From positions 1,054,001 to 1,118,000 of the forward strand of contig CP007053.1 in assembly GCA_000242935.3 (NCBI GenBank): a DNA stretch of 64,000 bases. The letters run 5' to 3'. This document shows positions 9,273 through 17,780 of this stretch, one piece after another. This stretch comes from Opitutaceae bacterium TAV5 (GTDB lineage Bacteria > Verrucomicrobiota > Verrucomicrobiia > Opitutales > Opitutaceae). Both the position numbers and the translations under genes were made by a program. The notes under the pieces were generated by a model. The model was not told the DNA's origin. It saw only the letters and a list, made by a program, of their open reading frames with translations, and searched no databases. The first letter of the stretch is position 1, and each line of letters starts with the position of its first letter.

Positions 9273-10169
9273 TTATTTTTTAGCAAACTTCAGATATCGC
9301 AAGACTATCCTTTTAAAATACCTCATCCCGGATAGCGGATCTGGCGCATCCTGCCTGAGGCCTTGATAATATTTCTCGATTTCTTCACTTCTGAAAAGCT
9401 TTTCCGGTTCAAGAAAGATATCCCGATATTGTCTAGCAATAATGGCCTTATTAACCCAATCAGGTTCATTTTCCTTAGGTGATGTATAAATAATCTGATA
9501 ATCTCTGAATCGGTAAAAAAAATTTATCACCTTCGTTTTAGAAGAAAATCTTTCAGCCTTCAGTAATGACAACATCTTTTCTGGATTACGGCGCGCCTTC
9601 ACATAAAAATCATATATTTGATGTATATCCGAAAATTGCCAGAATCGGAGAAAATGCTCACGTTTAGCAAGACATAAATGATCCGACAACCACTCTTTAG
9701 GTATGAAAGGATTAAAAGAGAAATATAGATGATCCGAGGCAAAATCAACATTATTAAACATTTGTGGATCAAGCAATGCGCAATCACTTCTTATCCTCAA
9801 GACATGAGTGTATTCATCTTGATTTGGGAGTGTTCCGAGAATATAACATAATTGGTTGATACCTAAAAACATACCCATTGTTGCAAAGATAGGAGAACCT
9901 GAGTTAGTGTGACTACCGAGTGAATCCTTATACGCATCTCCAGAATAAGGACGATGTAGAATGAGACAACGAACGTCCGGTTCTTCTAGAAGTTTATTTT
10001 CATCAAAAGAAAAACCCGTCCGTGCTTTAGGACCACTTTCATCAGTCCATAAATGTACGAAAAATTCCGGATTAAATTCAGAAGCGATACTTCTCATGCG
10101 CTGTATTACTAGCGGAGTAAATCGCTTCGGACCGGAGATGAAAATAGCAATTTTGATCGTTTTCACCAT
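9273..10169 (-). CDS. WavE-like putative glycosyltransferase
   Basis: 298 residues. The N-terminus (KIAIFISGPKRF) is a Rossmann-like first strand, and the centre contains HVLRIRSDCALLD, matching the RxRxD element of WavE-type lipopolysaccharide synthesis proteins, where the Asp is a likely metal or donor ligand. A SHTNSGSP loop and the segment YFSFNPFIPKEWLSDHLCLAKR also fit that family. No membrane segment is seen, so it should act in the cytoplasm. It sits 8 bases upstream of the polymerase gene. Confidence 0.6.
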   Translation of the reverse strand: MVKTIKIAIFISGPKRFTPLVIQRMRSIASEFNPEFFVHLWTDESGPKARTGFSFDENKLLEEPDVRCLILHRPYSGDAYKDSLGSHTNSGSPIFATMGMFLGINQLCYILGTLPNQDEYTHVLRIRSDCALLDPQMFNNVDFASDHLYFSFNPFIPKEWLSDHLCLAKREHFLRFWQFSDIHQIYDFYVKARRNPEKMLSLLKAERFSSKTKVINFFYRFRDYQIIYTSPKENEPDWVNKAIIARQYRDIFLEPEKLFRSEEIEKYYQGLRQDAPDPLSGMRYFKRIVLRYLKFAKK

Positions 10170-10179
10170 TTTTCAAATT

Positions 10180-11076
10180 CTATTTATTTCGCATTCGCAA
10201 TCTCATAGAATGCGTGGAGAACTTATTCATATAATCTAATGCGTCTTGATTCAAAACAACATCACAATACGGCGATAAATGCTGCCAATTACTATTTCGG
10301 AGATCATCTGACTCTGACAGGGTTGCCAGATCGAAGGCGGAAGTAACCGAAGAATGAACTCCCGAGCCATCAAACCCTATATTATTAATTAAACTACATG
10401 ATGGATAAATACACAAGGAAGCATCCCTTAAGTGTGTGATTATCCAGCTCAAACTCCAAATCTCAGCTTTCGGATCTAAGAAATATTCATCAGAACAATA
10501 ATCTTTAACATCTTCTCCCACACTTTCTATTTTTGCAGCAAAAGAGGGCAATGCAGCCAATGCGTTTCCCAACGGAAGGATAAAGTCCTTCCATCTATCA
10601 GCCCAAGTAGCCCAACCCCATGGACAAAAACGAGTTAAAAATATATGACTTTGAAATATCTTATGATGTAGTACAGGAAGAAGATAACCGCAAATTGAAC
10701 GAACACGCCTATCGGTCCCATATGCTTCAATCATATAGTTCATATAACTGATAAAGCCTCGCCGAGGAACACAATCATCCTCCAATACTATAACTGAATC
10801 ATGATTATTAAGAACAGTCGAAACAGCATCAGTTAAGTTTCTAGCAAGCCCCATATTTTCTTTTCGAATAATGAGCTTAACATTGGCCCAATTCACTGCT
10901 TCCGCTAGACGTATAACATCTTTATTTCGAATATTTAATTTCTCATTTGATGTAACAGGATGATCAACAAAACAATAAAAGGAAGACACGCTTTCTTCCC
11001 GCAGAGCATTTAGTACTTTAGAAAAATGATCAGGACGATCGTATGCAATTAATAGAATTGCCGATTTTGTCTTCAT
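10180..11076 (-). CDS. GNT-I/GT2-type glycosyltransferase
   Basis: 298 residues. It begins with SAILLIAYDRPDHF, followed by a DxD-like VLEDDCVP near residue 97 and the segment FCPWGWATWADRW, hallmarks of bacterial sugar transferases related to eukaryotic GNT-I. The acidic VLEDD would bind the metal and nucleotide-sugar. Its start codon overlaps the stop of the phosphofructokinase-like gene (ATGA at 11073-11076), so the two are translationally coupled. Substrate unknown. Confidence 0.78.
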   Translation of the reverse strand: MKTKSAILLIAYDRPDHFSKVLNALREESVSSFYCFVDHPVTSNEKLNIRNKDVIRLAEAVNWANVKLIIRKENMGLARNLTDAVSTVLNNHDSVIVLEDDCVPRRGFISYMNYMIEAYGTDRRVRSICGYLLPVLHHKIFQSHIFLTRFCPWGWATWADRWKDFILPLGNALAALPSFAAKIESVGEDVKDYCSDEYFLDPKAEIWSLSWIITHLRDASLCIYPSCSLINNIGFDGSGVHSSVTSAFDLATLSESDDLRNSNWQHLSPYCDVVLNQDALDYMNKFSTHSMRLRMRNK

Positions 11077-12278
11077 AAACCAGATGGATAGGAAAAGTAT
11101 TCAGCGTAATCATTATTTGGAACGGGAACCTGCCCAATCCCTATCAATGGCTCTACATATTCCACATAAGAATCGGTGACATCATAAGAGCCATATCGAA
11201 TCCACCCTGGTGACATTTCTCTCCCATAGTCTTTGATTCCCGCCAACTCTATCATTCGAAATCCTATACCGTTTAATCCATTTTCATTTCTACAGATGCT
11301 GGCAAAAAATTGTCCATGCCCTTCAGCTATCATTCTTATTGCATAAGCACCAACGCCTGCGGCAGCCTCCAAATCAATTGTGGAAGTAAATCGCATTTCG
11401 CTTCGTTGGTCGAAACCGGGAATAAATGCTCTTGCCGATATATCATGATCCATGCATACATTCACAAGTAGTTGTGCACTGGTATTTCTACTCGATCCAT
11501 ACATAACTTGACCAGATGGATCATGTTTTTTCTCATAATCAAATACCTCATAACCTTCTGTCATTACAACTATGACCCGTTTTCGGGCTTCAACCATTTG
11601 TCTTATATGAGCCACAACCTCATCTGTAGGCCTCTGATCCTCGGGCAATAATATCATCAGTGGGAGCTTACGATCGGGATCAGCTAGACGCGCACAACCG
11701 GCAATAAAGCCAGTCTTCCTGCCAAAGGTCTGAGCGATTAAGACTGCATCGTGCGAATAAGAGCCCAGACCTTCCAAATTCATGACATGTGTCTTATGGC
11801 GCCAATAATTAGCACAACTAGGGAATCCTGGTGTAAAATAGACATCATCAAATTTCTTATCACCAAAATCATTATCAACGGTTTTCGGTAATGCTGCGAC
11901 AACTACAGATTTCTGTAAATGCTGATGGACAGCAAGTGTCTGTTTTATTGTTCCGCTTCCACCTATATTCAGGAAGAAGCTGACATTCAACCGTTTAAAT
12001 AGTTTATCAAGATAGGCGTATTCATTTTCACCAAGAATCTTTACTCTAGTTGTACCGATAAACCCTGATGCAGGGGTACGGTAGAGCTTGCGGAGTTCTG
12101 CTATGTTAAGGCTAGAGATATCAACATAATTGTCACTCAACGCGCCTAATATTCCAGGAAAGCCAGCATAAATCCTAGAGTGGGGAAAATATTTACGTAT
12201 ATTATTCAAAACACCAACCAAAGTCGCATTAATGACTTGAGTGGTACCACCTGACATTGTAATAAAAAAATTGCTCAT
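11073..12278 (-). CDS. phosphofructokinase-family enzyme inside the EPS locus
   Basis: 401 residues of the PFK superfamily. Landmarks: SGG at 9-11, GTTR at 75-78, GGSGT at 106-110, PKTVDND at 131-137 (catalytic Asp pair; the Lys is typical of pyrophosphate-dependent forms), FGRKTG at 185-190, PE at 212-213, TEG at 240-242, QR at 291-292 and GAYAI at 310-314. In ordinary PFKs the GGSGT block is GGDGS/GGDDS with a metal-binding Asp; here it is Ser108. Most other active-site elements remain, so a kinase on a phosphorylated sugar is likely, but glycolytic activity is doubtful. It is flanked by a nucleotidyltransferase gene (1-base gap) and a glycosyltransferase gene (ATGA overlap), which points to a sugar-precursor role. 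Confidence 0.8.
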   Translation of the reverse strand: MSNFFITMSGGTTQVINATLVGVLNNIRKYFPHSRIYAGFPGILGALSDNYVDISSLNIAELRKLYRTPASGFIGTTRVKILGENEYAYLDKLFKRLNVSFFLNIGGSGTIKQTLAVHQHLQKSVVVAALPKTVDNDFGDKKFDDVYFTPGFPSCANYWRHKTHVMNLEGLGSYSHDAVLIAQTFGRKTGFIAGCARLADPDRKLPLMILLPEDQRPTDEVVAHIRQMVEARKRVIVVMTEGYEVFDYEKKHDPSGQVMYGSSRNTSAQLLVNVCMDHDISARAFIPGFDQRSEMRFTSTIDLEAAAGVGAYAIRMIAEGHGQFFASICRNENGLNGIGFRMIELAGIKDYGREMSPGWIRYGSYDVTDSYVEYVEPLIGIGQVPVPNNDYAEYFSYPSGL

Positions 12279-12279
12279 A

Positions 12280-13041
12280 TTAAAAAACGGAATACACAGG
12301 AGTCGTAAGTAAGTTGCTGTTAAACATTAAGCGACGCTTGAAGAGGGAGATTCCAGATAAATTACCCAAGTCAAATTTTGCTAACACACTTGTTGGATAA
12401 ATACTAATGCCGTCTTTGATTAGAAAGTTATATGCAGGACCTACATAATATTCTCCATTTACCGTTTCTTCTGACCGGAATAAGGCATCAAGCATATAAA
12501 TCAACAAATCAACTGATGACACTCCGTAAACTCCAGCACTTGCAATATTTGAGATATTATTCTTTTCAACTACTCGAAGGATTTTCTTTTCTCGTACTTC
12601 AACATAACTTGCTTTATTGGAAAATTCAGCATATACGGGGAGAAAACCACTATCTTGCCCGCTATTAGGCCCTAATTCAAAATGAATATATTGATCGACA
12701 TTTACGATAGTAACAGGCCCTGCTTGGCCTTTCAACATTTGAGCACCGAGATAAACAGATTTAGCTGGACCTTGAGGGGTTTGATCTACCTCAACTACGT
12801 CAAAGTGCGCATACAGCCCACAGCGTTGTAGCGAATTACAAATTTTTTCCCTAACGGAAAACTCCTCTTGAAACGCCTTCGTCGTAACAAACACAAACCT
12901 GCTCTCCTCATCTATATAAACGCTTAAGGAGAGCAAGAGCCACTCTAGTATTGTAAAACCATTTACTCTAATAAAGGGCTTGAACATTCCAAGCTCACTT
13001 GTTCGTGTACCTTTTCCGGCCATCGGGATTATCCAGTTCAT
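12280..13041 (-). CDS. sugar-phosphate nucleotidyltransferase-like protein
   Basis: 253 residues. The N-terminus has the NTP-binding signature MAGKGTR (7-13) followed by FKPFI with K21, as in NDP-sugar pyrophosphorylases. NVDQYI near residue 115 supplies the metal-binding Asp, and AGVYGV is another family element. Such enzymes join a nucleotide to a sugar-1-phosphate. The protein is shorter than RmlA or GalU and lacks an obvious C-terminal helix domain. It is transcribed directly before the phosphofructokinase-like gene with a single base between stop and start, so the two probably act in consecutive steps. Confidence 0.75.
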   Translation of the reverse strand: MNWIIPMAGKGTRTSELGMFKPFIRVNGFTILEWLLLSLSVYIDEESRFVFVTTKAFQEEFSVREKICNSLQRCGLYAHFDVVEVDQTPQGPAKSVYLGAQMLKGQAGPVTIVNVDQYIHFELGPNSGQDSGFLPVYAEFSNKASYVEVREKKILRVVEKNNISNIASAGVYGVSSVDLLIYMLDALFRSEETVNGEYYVGPAYNFLIKDGISIYPTSVLAKFDLGNLSGISLFKRRLMFNSNLLTTPVYSVF

Positions 13042-13096
13042 AATTATATTATATTACGGTTACCATGTTATCAATTATACATCATTAACAACAAAA

Positions 13097-14662
13097 TCAT
13101 ATCCTAGTTGGTGCTTCGGATGTAGGCCATAAGATCTTCAATTTATCTTTTATAGCTAAAATGATACCTTTTCTTTCATCATGAGAAAGTCCCACAAAAA
13201 GACTACATAAACCTACTGAAATAACGCATAGAACGCATACTAGCAGAAAACGTTCCCATGTTGGTTCTAAAAAATATTCTGCCAGATAAGGGAAAATTGG
13301 AGCAATTAAAGTGACTAAACCAGATCGAATTAGTACATTTCTTAAGAATTTATGAATTGCTAATCCTGAACACCTATGAACTAGAAAGAGCCTTAGAATA
13401 AGGCATATAATTCCTAAGGATATAGCAATTAGAACTGTGGCCTCAGGTGGAGCCCCTAATTTAAGAATATAATAAGAGAGGGGAAGATTCAGCCAAATCG
13501 TGACTCCGACAACAACTTGATACAAAGCGACACGACCGGAGGCCTGTGCGACTGTCAATAATGGATAGGAAAATGTTTCTATCAATATTCTAACTATCAT
13601 TAGTTGAGCGAATAAAATTGTATGTGCTGGAATGACACCTAGCCATGTTTTCAAAACAAATTCCATTTCAAAAATAGCCGGCAACCCAATGAACAAAATC
13701 AACAAATAACCTAAACGCGAGGCACGCATTGCCAGTATATGGACTTGCTCAATATCATGGGCTGCATAGTATTTGATTATTTGTGGATTTACAGCCGTCA
13801 TGAAATTTTGTCCAAAACTGGCGATGGCTGTTGATAACTGGAGCGCCACTCCGCGAGCTGCATTAACAGCTGGTCCAAAAAAATTATTCAGCAATAGATT
13901 GACCAATACGTTACTAAATAATCCAGCGACTGCTCCAAAAAGATTCCAACTTGAAAAAGAAAGAATCTCTTGAAAAAGCTTTGGATCCCAATAAAATGAA
14001 AATTTAGATTCAGGATAGTTATAATGGCATATGATATAGTAGCCCAAGAATAGAGCAATAGCCAATAAACACCAAAATGCTCCATAAAGAACTAGATGAT
14101 CAAGATTGGAAGTGATAAAAATTAGTAGATAGGCAATCCCTAGCTTAGCAATGCTTTCCCCCATACATATCCAAGCAAAAGCCTTCATGTTCTCATGAGC
14201 GAGTACCAATGCCTGATATGGAACAAGCGCCATATTCGACAGAAAAGCGATAACTGAAAAATGAAAAAACCACAATGCAGCACCCATTCGCTCCACTGGA
14301 ACAACAACTTTATGATTAACAAGCCATAATCCAACTGTCTCCGCTAATATTAATAAAATAATCAGAAGACCTATGTAGATTAACTGGGTAAGATTAAATA
14401 TTTGTTTAAGTTTTTTCTGATTACCTTGTCCTAATTCAAAGTTAAAAAACCGAGAGGATGCCAACGACATTGTTCCCGAAAGGAATGAGAACATGGTTAC
14501 AACGCCTCCGATGACATTAACTAACCCGTAATCAATTACACCTAATGCTTGTAATATTTTACGAGTTGTAATAAACCCAATTATTATTGTAAGACCTAAT
14601 CGAACGTAGAGGAGGGATGCGTTTTTTATAATACGCTTATTATTATTTATGGCAGATGTCAT
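13097..14662 (-). CDS. wzx: Wzx-like polysaccharide flippase (MOP superfamily)
   Basis: 521 residues with about 12-14 hydrophobic segments across its length and an N-terminal ASLLYVRLGLTIIIGFITTRKIL block typical of MOP-superfamily oligosaccharide exporters. It would move the lipid-linked repeat unit across the inner membrane. The frame extends to a TTG at 14704 that overlaps the preceding stop, but ATG 14662 begins just before the first amphipathic and membrane segments and is preferred. Together with the Wzy-like gene it indicates a Wzx/Wzy-dependent pathway. Confidence 0.85.
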   Translation of the reverse strand: MTSAINNNKRIIKNASLLYVRLGLTIIIGFITTRKILQALGVIDYGLVNVIGGVVTMFSFLSGTMSLASSRFFNFELGQGNQKKLKQIFNLTQLIYIGLLIILLILAETVGLWLVNHKVVVPVERMGAALWFFHFSVIAFLSNMALVPYQALVLAHENMKAFAWICMGESIAKLGIAYLLIFITSNLDHLVLYGAFWCLLAIALFLGYYIICHYNYPESKFSFYWDPKLFQEILSFSSWNLFGAVAGLFSNVLVNLLLNNFFGPAVNAARGVALQLSTAIASFGQNFMTAVNPQIIKYYAAHDIEQVHILAMRASRLGYLLILFIGLPAIFEMEFVLKTWLGVIPAHTILFAQLMIVRILIETFSYPLLTVAQASGRVALYQVVVGVTIWLNLPLSYYILKLGAPPEATVLIAISLGIICLILRLFLVHRCSGLAIHKFLRNVLIRSGLVTLIAPIFPYLAEYFLEPTWERFLLVCVLCVISVGLCSLFVGLSHDERKGIILAIKDKLKILWPTSEAPTRI

Positions 14663-14700
14663 GATTGCCTCAAGCCAACTTCCCGATATATCAAACAGCG

Positions 14701-15423
14701 TCAATACTTCCTGATTCCTGCTCGCAATAACATGTTCTTGATTATTTTTTTCAACCTATAACGAACAGGACCAGACCGCCATGTTCCATCGCAATGATGA
14801 ATCCCATAAGTAATTCCATTATTCAACAATTGATCTCGTGTCCTTTTTGAATAAGGTATTTGAGGATGAAACATATTTCGTTCCGGCATATATATACTCC
14901 ACATATCCCACTGTTGCCGTGATACTTCATCTTTTAGTTTTGTTATAAAAGCTGGTCCTGTAGATGCCTCTATATCTACAGATCTTTCGTATGGTTGATT
15001 TTTTTCAATAGTCCTCACTAAATAAAGCCAGAATGGATGCTTAGGCCGGGAAGCAAATATGCAGTTACCAATCCCATCATACTCATCGCCCGATCTTATA
15101 TTCCTATTATAAGGCAGGATACATTCATAGTCCCATAGATCAAATGGCCGTATCATTTCATAATCCATATCCATGTATATTCCACCAAAAACATACATAT
15201 ATAGATAGCGAATGACATCAGCACGCATTATAGGATAAGGAAGAGCTTGATAAAAGCTAAGCATCTCAGGAAATTGCGTTCTGATCAATATCAAATTATC
15301 CTCATCTGTCCACAGCCTATACTCGCAATCAGGATGTAATGATTTGCATTTCATTTGATACTCCTTCCACAGAAGAGGGATATTCACGTCTTTAGCCGTA
15401 TGATGTATTATCTTGGGAATCAT
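14701..15423 (-). CDS. DXD-motif glycosyltransferase (Gly_transf_sug/OCH1-like)
   Basis: 240 residues. It starts IPKIIHHTAK, typical of OCH1-like and capsular glycosyltransferases, and carries the donor-binding element GGIYMDMDYE around residue 95 with the DxD pair, preceded by RADVIRYLYMYVFGG. The enzymes use a nucleotide sugar and a divalent metal. Length and motif order are normal for the family. It is the first transferase after the EpsI-like gene. Confidence 0.85.
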   Translation of the reverse strand: MIPKIIHHTAKDVNIPLLWKEYQMKCKSLHPDCEYRLWTDEDNLILIRTQFPEMLSFYQALPYPIMRADVIRYLYMYVFGGIYMDMDYEMIRPFDLWDYECILPYNRNIRSGDEYDGIGNCIFASRPKHPFWLYLVRTIEKNQPYERSVDIEASTGPAFITKLKDEVSRQQWDMWSIYMPERNMFHPQIPYSKRTRDQLLNNGITYGIHHCDGTWRSGPVRYRLKKIIKNMLLRAGIRKY

Positions 15424-15466
15424 TTATGAATAGTGTCATTCCTAAACCATTGTCACTTACATGTAG

Positions 15467-16174
15467 TTACATAGAGAATCCATTACCATTTACGATCGCT
15501 CCCACCAAATCCAAGCATGCTTCAACGGGAGGTAATGAAAGATCTTCCGTAATATTTTGGTTGGAAGAAATTCTTATGAAAAATTGCTCCCCCGGGGGTT
15601 CAATTATTATATTATAAAACTGAGCCATACGTTTTCTGGCTCGCTGCACTACTCCTAACTCAGCTTCCGAAATACTATTGTTTATTCTAATTTTCGATCC
15701 AACGGCATGCCAATAAAGAACCGACAATGTATGGCCCGATACATTAAAATTACGAACATTCGGTATAGATAACACTCCATATTTTGTCCTAATATCTTCC
15801 AACGGAGGCCGCTTTTCCATTTTCCAGCCATTGACTACCCAGCATACATCGGGTGTATGTGCATCTACCTGATTAATAGGAACCTTTGAAGGAAGCCAAT
15901 ATGCGGCATATATACTAATCTCCAAGTTCTGCTTACGATATATGCGAAATATCGCAGAATCATAACTCAAAACCTTTTCGACGGTCTTAAGCATTTCCGG
16001 AGAATCTGCTACTGGACGATCTTCGATAACCCATCCCGGAATTTCTTTAGGCAACAACGTTTCAAGATCAGGAATTGACAAGTCTTTCCTTTTCCTTGCT
16101 TGGCCCCAATATTGTAGCCCTATTCCACTAACCAGAACTACAACAAGAGAAACAAATATTACTTTCTTCAGCAT
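15467..16174 (-). CDS. EpsI family exosortase-associated protein
   Basis: 235 residues with one N-terminal membrane segment (about 4-22) and a periplasmic domain. The segment AHTPDVCW...NGW around residues 110-122 and SGHTLSVLYWHAVG match the EpsI domain found beside or fused to exosortases. EpsI proteins accompany EPS production and PEP-CTERM sorting systems; their exact function is not settled. No exosortase gene lies in this window, although two PEP-CTERM substrates do. As the first gene of the minus-strand run it follows an A+T-rich upstream region. Confidence 0.85.
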   Translation of the reverse strand: MLKKVIFVSLVVVLVSGIGLQYWGQARKRKDLSIPDLETLLPKEIPGWVIEDRPVADSPEMLKTVEKVLSYDSAIFRIYRKQNLEISIYAAYWLPSKVPINQVDAHTPDVCWVVNGWKMEKRPPLEDIRTKYGVLSIPNVRNFNVSGHTLSVLYWHAVGSKIRINNSISEAELGVVQRARKRMAQFYNIIIEPPGEQFFIRISSNQNITEDLSLPPVEACLDLVGAIVNGNGFSM

Positions 16175-16257
16175 ATTCGAACCTTATATTATATAATTAA
16201 CAATAAAACAACACTATTAGTATACTTTCAAAATCAAAAGTGTCCAAATATCGTTAT
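16175..16257 (-). promoter_or_regulatory. A+T-rich region upstream of the EPS operon, probable promoter area
   Basis: This short stretch before the EpsI-like start is strongly A+T-rich and includes a TATAAT hexamer on the minus strand at 16188-16193. A well-spaced -35 box is not clear, and the hexamer lies very close to the ATG, so the exact promoter is uncertain. It is the only sizeable A+T-rich gap before the run of closely packed genes from 16174 down to 1271. Confidence 0.35.
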
Positions 16258-16389
16258 TGTTTCCCCATACCTAGACTTGGAAACCGAGTTTTCCAAGTCT
16301 CCGATATCGAGAATATTGCGGCCGTCGAACAGAAAGGCGGGTTTTTGCATGCCGGCATGGATTTTCCCGAAATCGAGCGTCCTGAACTC
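16258..16389 (-). pseudogene. 3' fragment of a ugd (UDP-glucose dehydrogenase) gene
   Basis: Read on the minus strand this segment encodes [17 protein letters not shown], then AFLFDGRNI, nearly identical to the last 45 residues of the intact ugd at 19378-20754 ([17 protein letters not shown]). An in-frame TAA lies just upstream (16393-16395) and no start or N-terminal part exists, so it is a dead remnant. The similarity fades near the C-terminus. It has the same orientation as the intact gene and marks the left side of a 3-kb segment carrying two toxin-antitoxin-like modules. Confidence 0.85.
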
Positions 16390-16454
16390 GCCTTATTCGT
16401 AGCCACAAGCCGATAAACATGAAGAGCATGCCAAGACATTCCAGAGGCTAGTGA

Positions 16455-16888
16455 TTAGTCGCCAGGACCAAGTCGATCAGGGAAACATGTCGCCAAGGCT
16501 TTGCCGGTCCGGGTTCGATAGAGGGAAAAATCCCGACGATCTATCGTCCAGATCGTTGCATCCATATATTCATGCATGGCAACCAGACAAGCGTCCGCAT
16601 AATCTGCATGCGGATGATATTTCTCAATGATATGGGCTACATCAACACGAAATACAGGCAGGACAGGCATAACATTCAGCCAGTCGGTTTCGATCATTGC
16701 GAGAATAGAGCATGTTTGGCACGCTCGCTTGCCCGCACGTGGTAGAACAACTCGGATACCACCGCTTCACACGTCGTAAAACCATTGGGATGCCGAGCGG
16801 CAACTTGCTTGCTCCACCGATGATACATATCGCAAGCATCCAGCAAGGCAACCAGAACTCCTGTATCAATCAATGGCCGCTTGCTCAT
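16455..16888 (-). pseudogene. PIN-domain (VapC-like) toxin split by a frameshift
   Basis: Two overlapping minus-strand frames together make one PIN domain of about 144 residues. The first (16694-16888) begins SKRPLIDTGVLVALLD and includes SELFYH; the second (16455-16697) contains HADYADACLVAM and TIDRRDF. The four acidic residues expected in PIN ribonucleases (Asp in IDTG, Glu in SEL, Asp in YADA, Asp in TIDR) are all present, but split between frames that meet at an ATGA overlap. This is either a single-base frameshift mutation or a two-polypeptide arrangement with translational coupling. The upstream antitoxin-like gene overlaps its start by another ATGA. If intact, the toxin would cleave RNA. 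Confidence 0.75.
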
Positions 16889-17109
16889 TCCGAATAACCT
16901 TTACGAAGAGACAGACGACCATCGGATGGTCCATCATACGAACCTATCACCCATTGAGGAAGCAAATGTTCGACCTTGGATTGGCTAACCGGCTTTGTTG
17001 GACGTGACCTGCGTTTTTTGGGTAATGGTTTGGGTTTGGTTGTATTCATGCTTTCAGTGATCATGTCACATTTTTCGATATCGGCAACAGACAACTTCAG
17101 GGAGTTCAA
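16885..17109 (-). CDS. VapB-like antitoxin candidate
   Basis: 74 residues, very basic in the middle (KPLPKKRRSRPTKP). The C-terminal part, IGSYDGPSDGRLS, resembles the toxin-binding tail of VapB-type antitoxins (a GSxxGPxDLS-like pattern). It overlaps the PIN toxin start at ATGA 16885-16888, the usual antitoxin-toxin layout. The true start may be an internal ATG (17064 or 17049). No clear DNA-binding fold is visible, so the antitoxin call rests on the C-terminus and gene order. Confidence 0.55.
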   Translation of the reverse strand: MNSLKLSVADIEKCDMITESMNTTKPKPLPKKRRSRPTKPVSQSKVEHLLPQWVIGSYDGPSDGRLSLRKGYSE

Positions 17110-17124
17110 AGATTGGCTTGCTTT

Positions 17125-17271
17125 TCATTTCCTCCGAAGTCGTCGCATCATTTCTGCATGAGGGATTGGTTCGCTTTGTCCGGTTCTGTAGCGTTTGAGT
17201 CGTTCATCCAGAATACGCTTATCATATCTTGCAAGTTTTCCGGATTCATACGGTTTGATATTCGCGTCCAT
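17125..17271 (-). CDS. small antitoxin-like protein (48 residues)
   Basis: This short gene was found by reading the minus strand between the antitoxin-like gene and the repeat. It encodes MDANIKPYESGKLARYDK, then LDERLKRYRTGQ and ends MMRRLRRK. The LDERLKRYR segment resembles addiction-module proteins of the LDxRLxxY type, which partner RelE-like or PIN toxins. An AGGA-like sequence is not obvious before its ATG. It ends 15 bases before the 74-residue gene and points the same way, so the three form one module. Its start codon lies inside the left 493-bp direct repeat (17260-17752), so its promoter is in that repeat. Confidence 0.5.
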   Translation of the reverse strand: MDANIKPYESGKLARYDKRILDERLKRYRTGQSEPIPHAEMMRRLRRK

Positions 17272-17752
17272 GGCAGGCTGTCGCTTCGCTCGGTACGCGT
17301 CTATTCGCGGTTAAATTTTCTCAGCCGCAAAAGAGCGCAAAAACCTTCACGCCGATGAAACATTGCGTGGCGCTTATAAGCGCCCGGAATCTTCGCGCCC
17401 TTCGCGATCTTTGTGTAAAATCATCATTCGGGTTTATGCTGACCTGCCGGCTCACTTCCGCAAATCATAAGGGGACTTCTGAAAATTGAACAGAAGGCAA
17501 CGAAGAGAACGGAGAACAACCAAGGCCGCTTACCATTCATTCCTGCTAAACTTTCTTATAATAAATAACTTTTGTTCAGAGTCCTCTTCGTTTTTACCTT
17601 CGTTACCTTTGTTTTCTTCTGTTCAAAAATGAATTTCTAGAAATACAGGGTGATTTTTGACCGATGATGAATTTTGACCTCTGCGCCCACTCCCATTCTC
17701 TGCGGTGTCGTCATTCAGTACGATCTCGATCGGCGCCTTCTTCACGTCCTTC
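17260..17752. repeat. 493-bp direct repeat, left copy
   Basis: Almost identical to 18837-19329 with only scattered substitutions. The two copies flank the AbiEii-like pair, which reads in from the right copy. The repeat is a mosaic: it contains half of an ACACAAAG-type palindrome (near 17391-17422), a whole 143-bp GAACAGAAGG element (17486-17628) and a half-copy of the CTCTGCGCCC element (17683-17711). The gene-free stretch 17272-17780 holds nothing else that looks coding. Confidence 0.95.
17486..17628. repeat. 143-bp palindromic element, copy 1
   Basis: Its ends are imperfect inverted repeats: GAACAGAAGGCAACGAAG at the left and the complement of TTCGTTACC...TTCTGTTC at the right. The copies at 19063-19205 and 34755-34897 have the same length and ends. 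No open frame is inside, so it resembles a MITE or a large REP-type element. Confidence 0.8.
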
Positions 17753-17780
17753 ACGGTGAAAATGAATTTTCAGGAGTTCC

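Noticed and set aside
16254-16439. 61-codon minus-strand frame near the ugd fragment
   Set aside because: The ugd-like reading is in another frame and explains the sequence; the 61-codon frame has no protein character.
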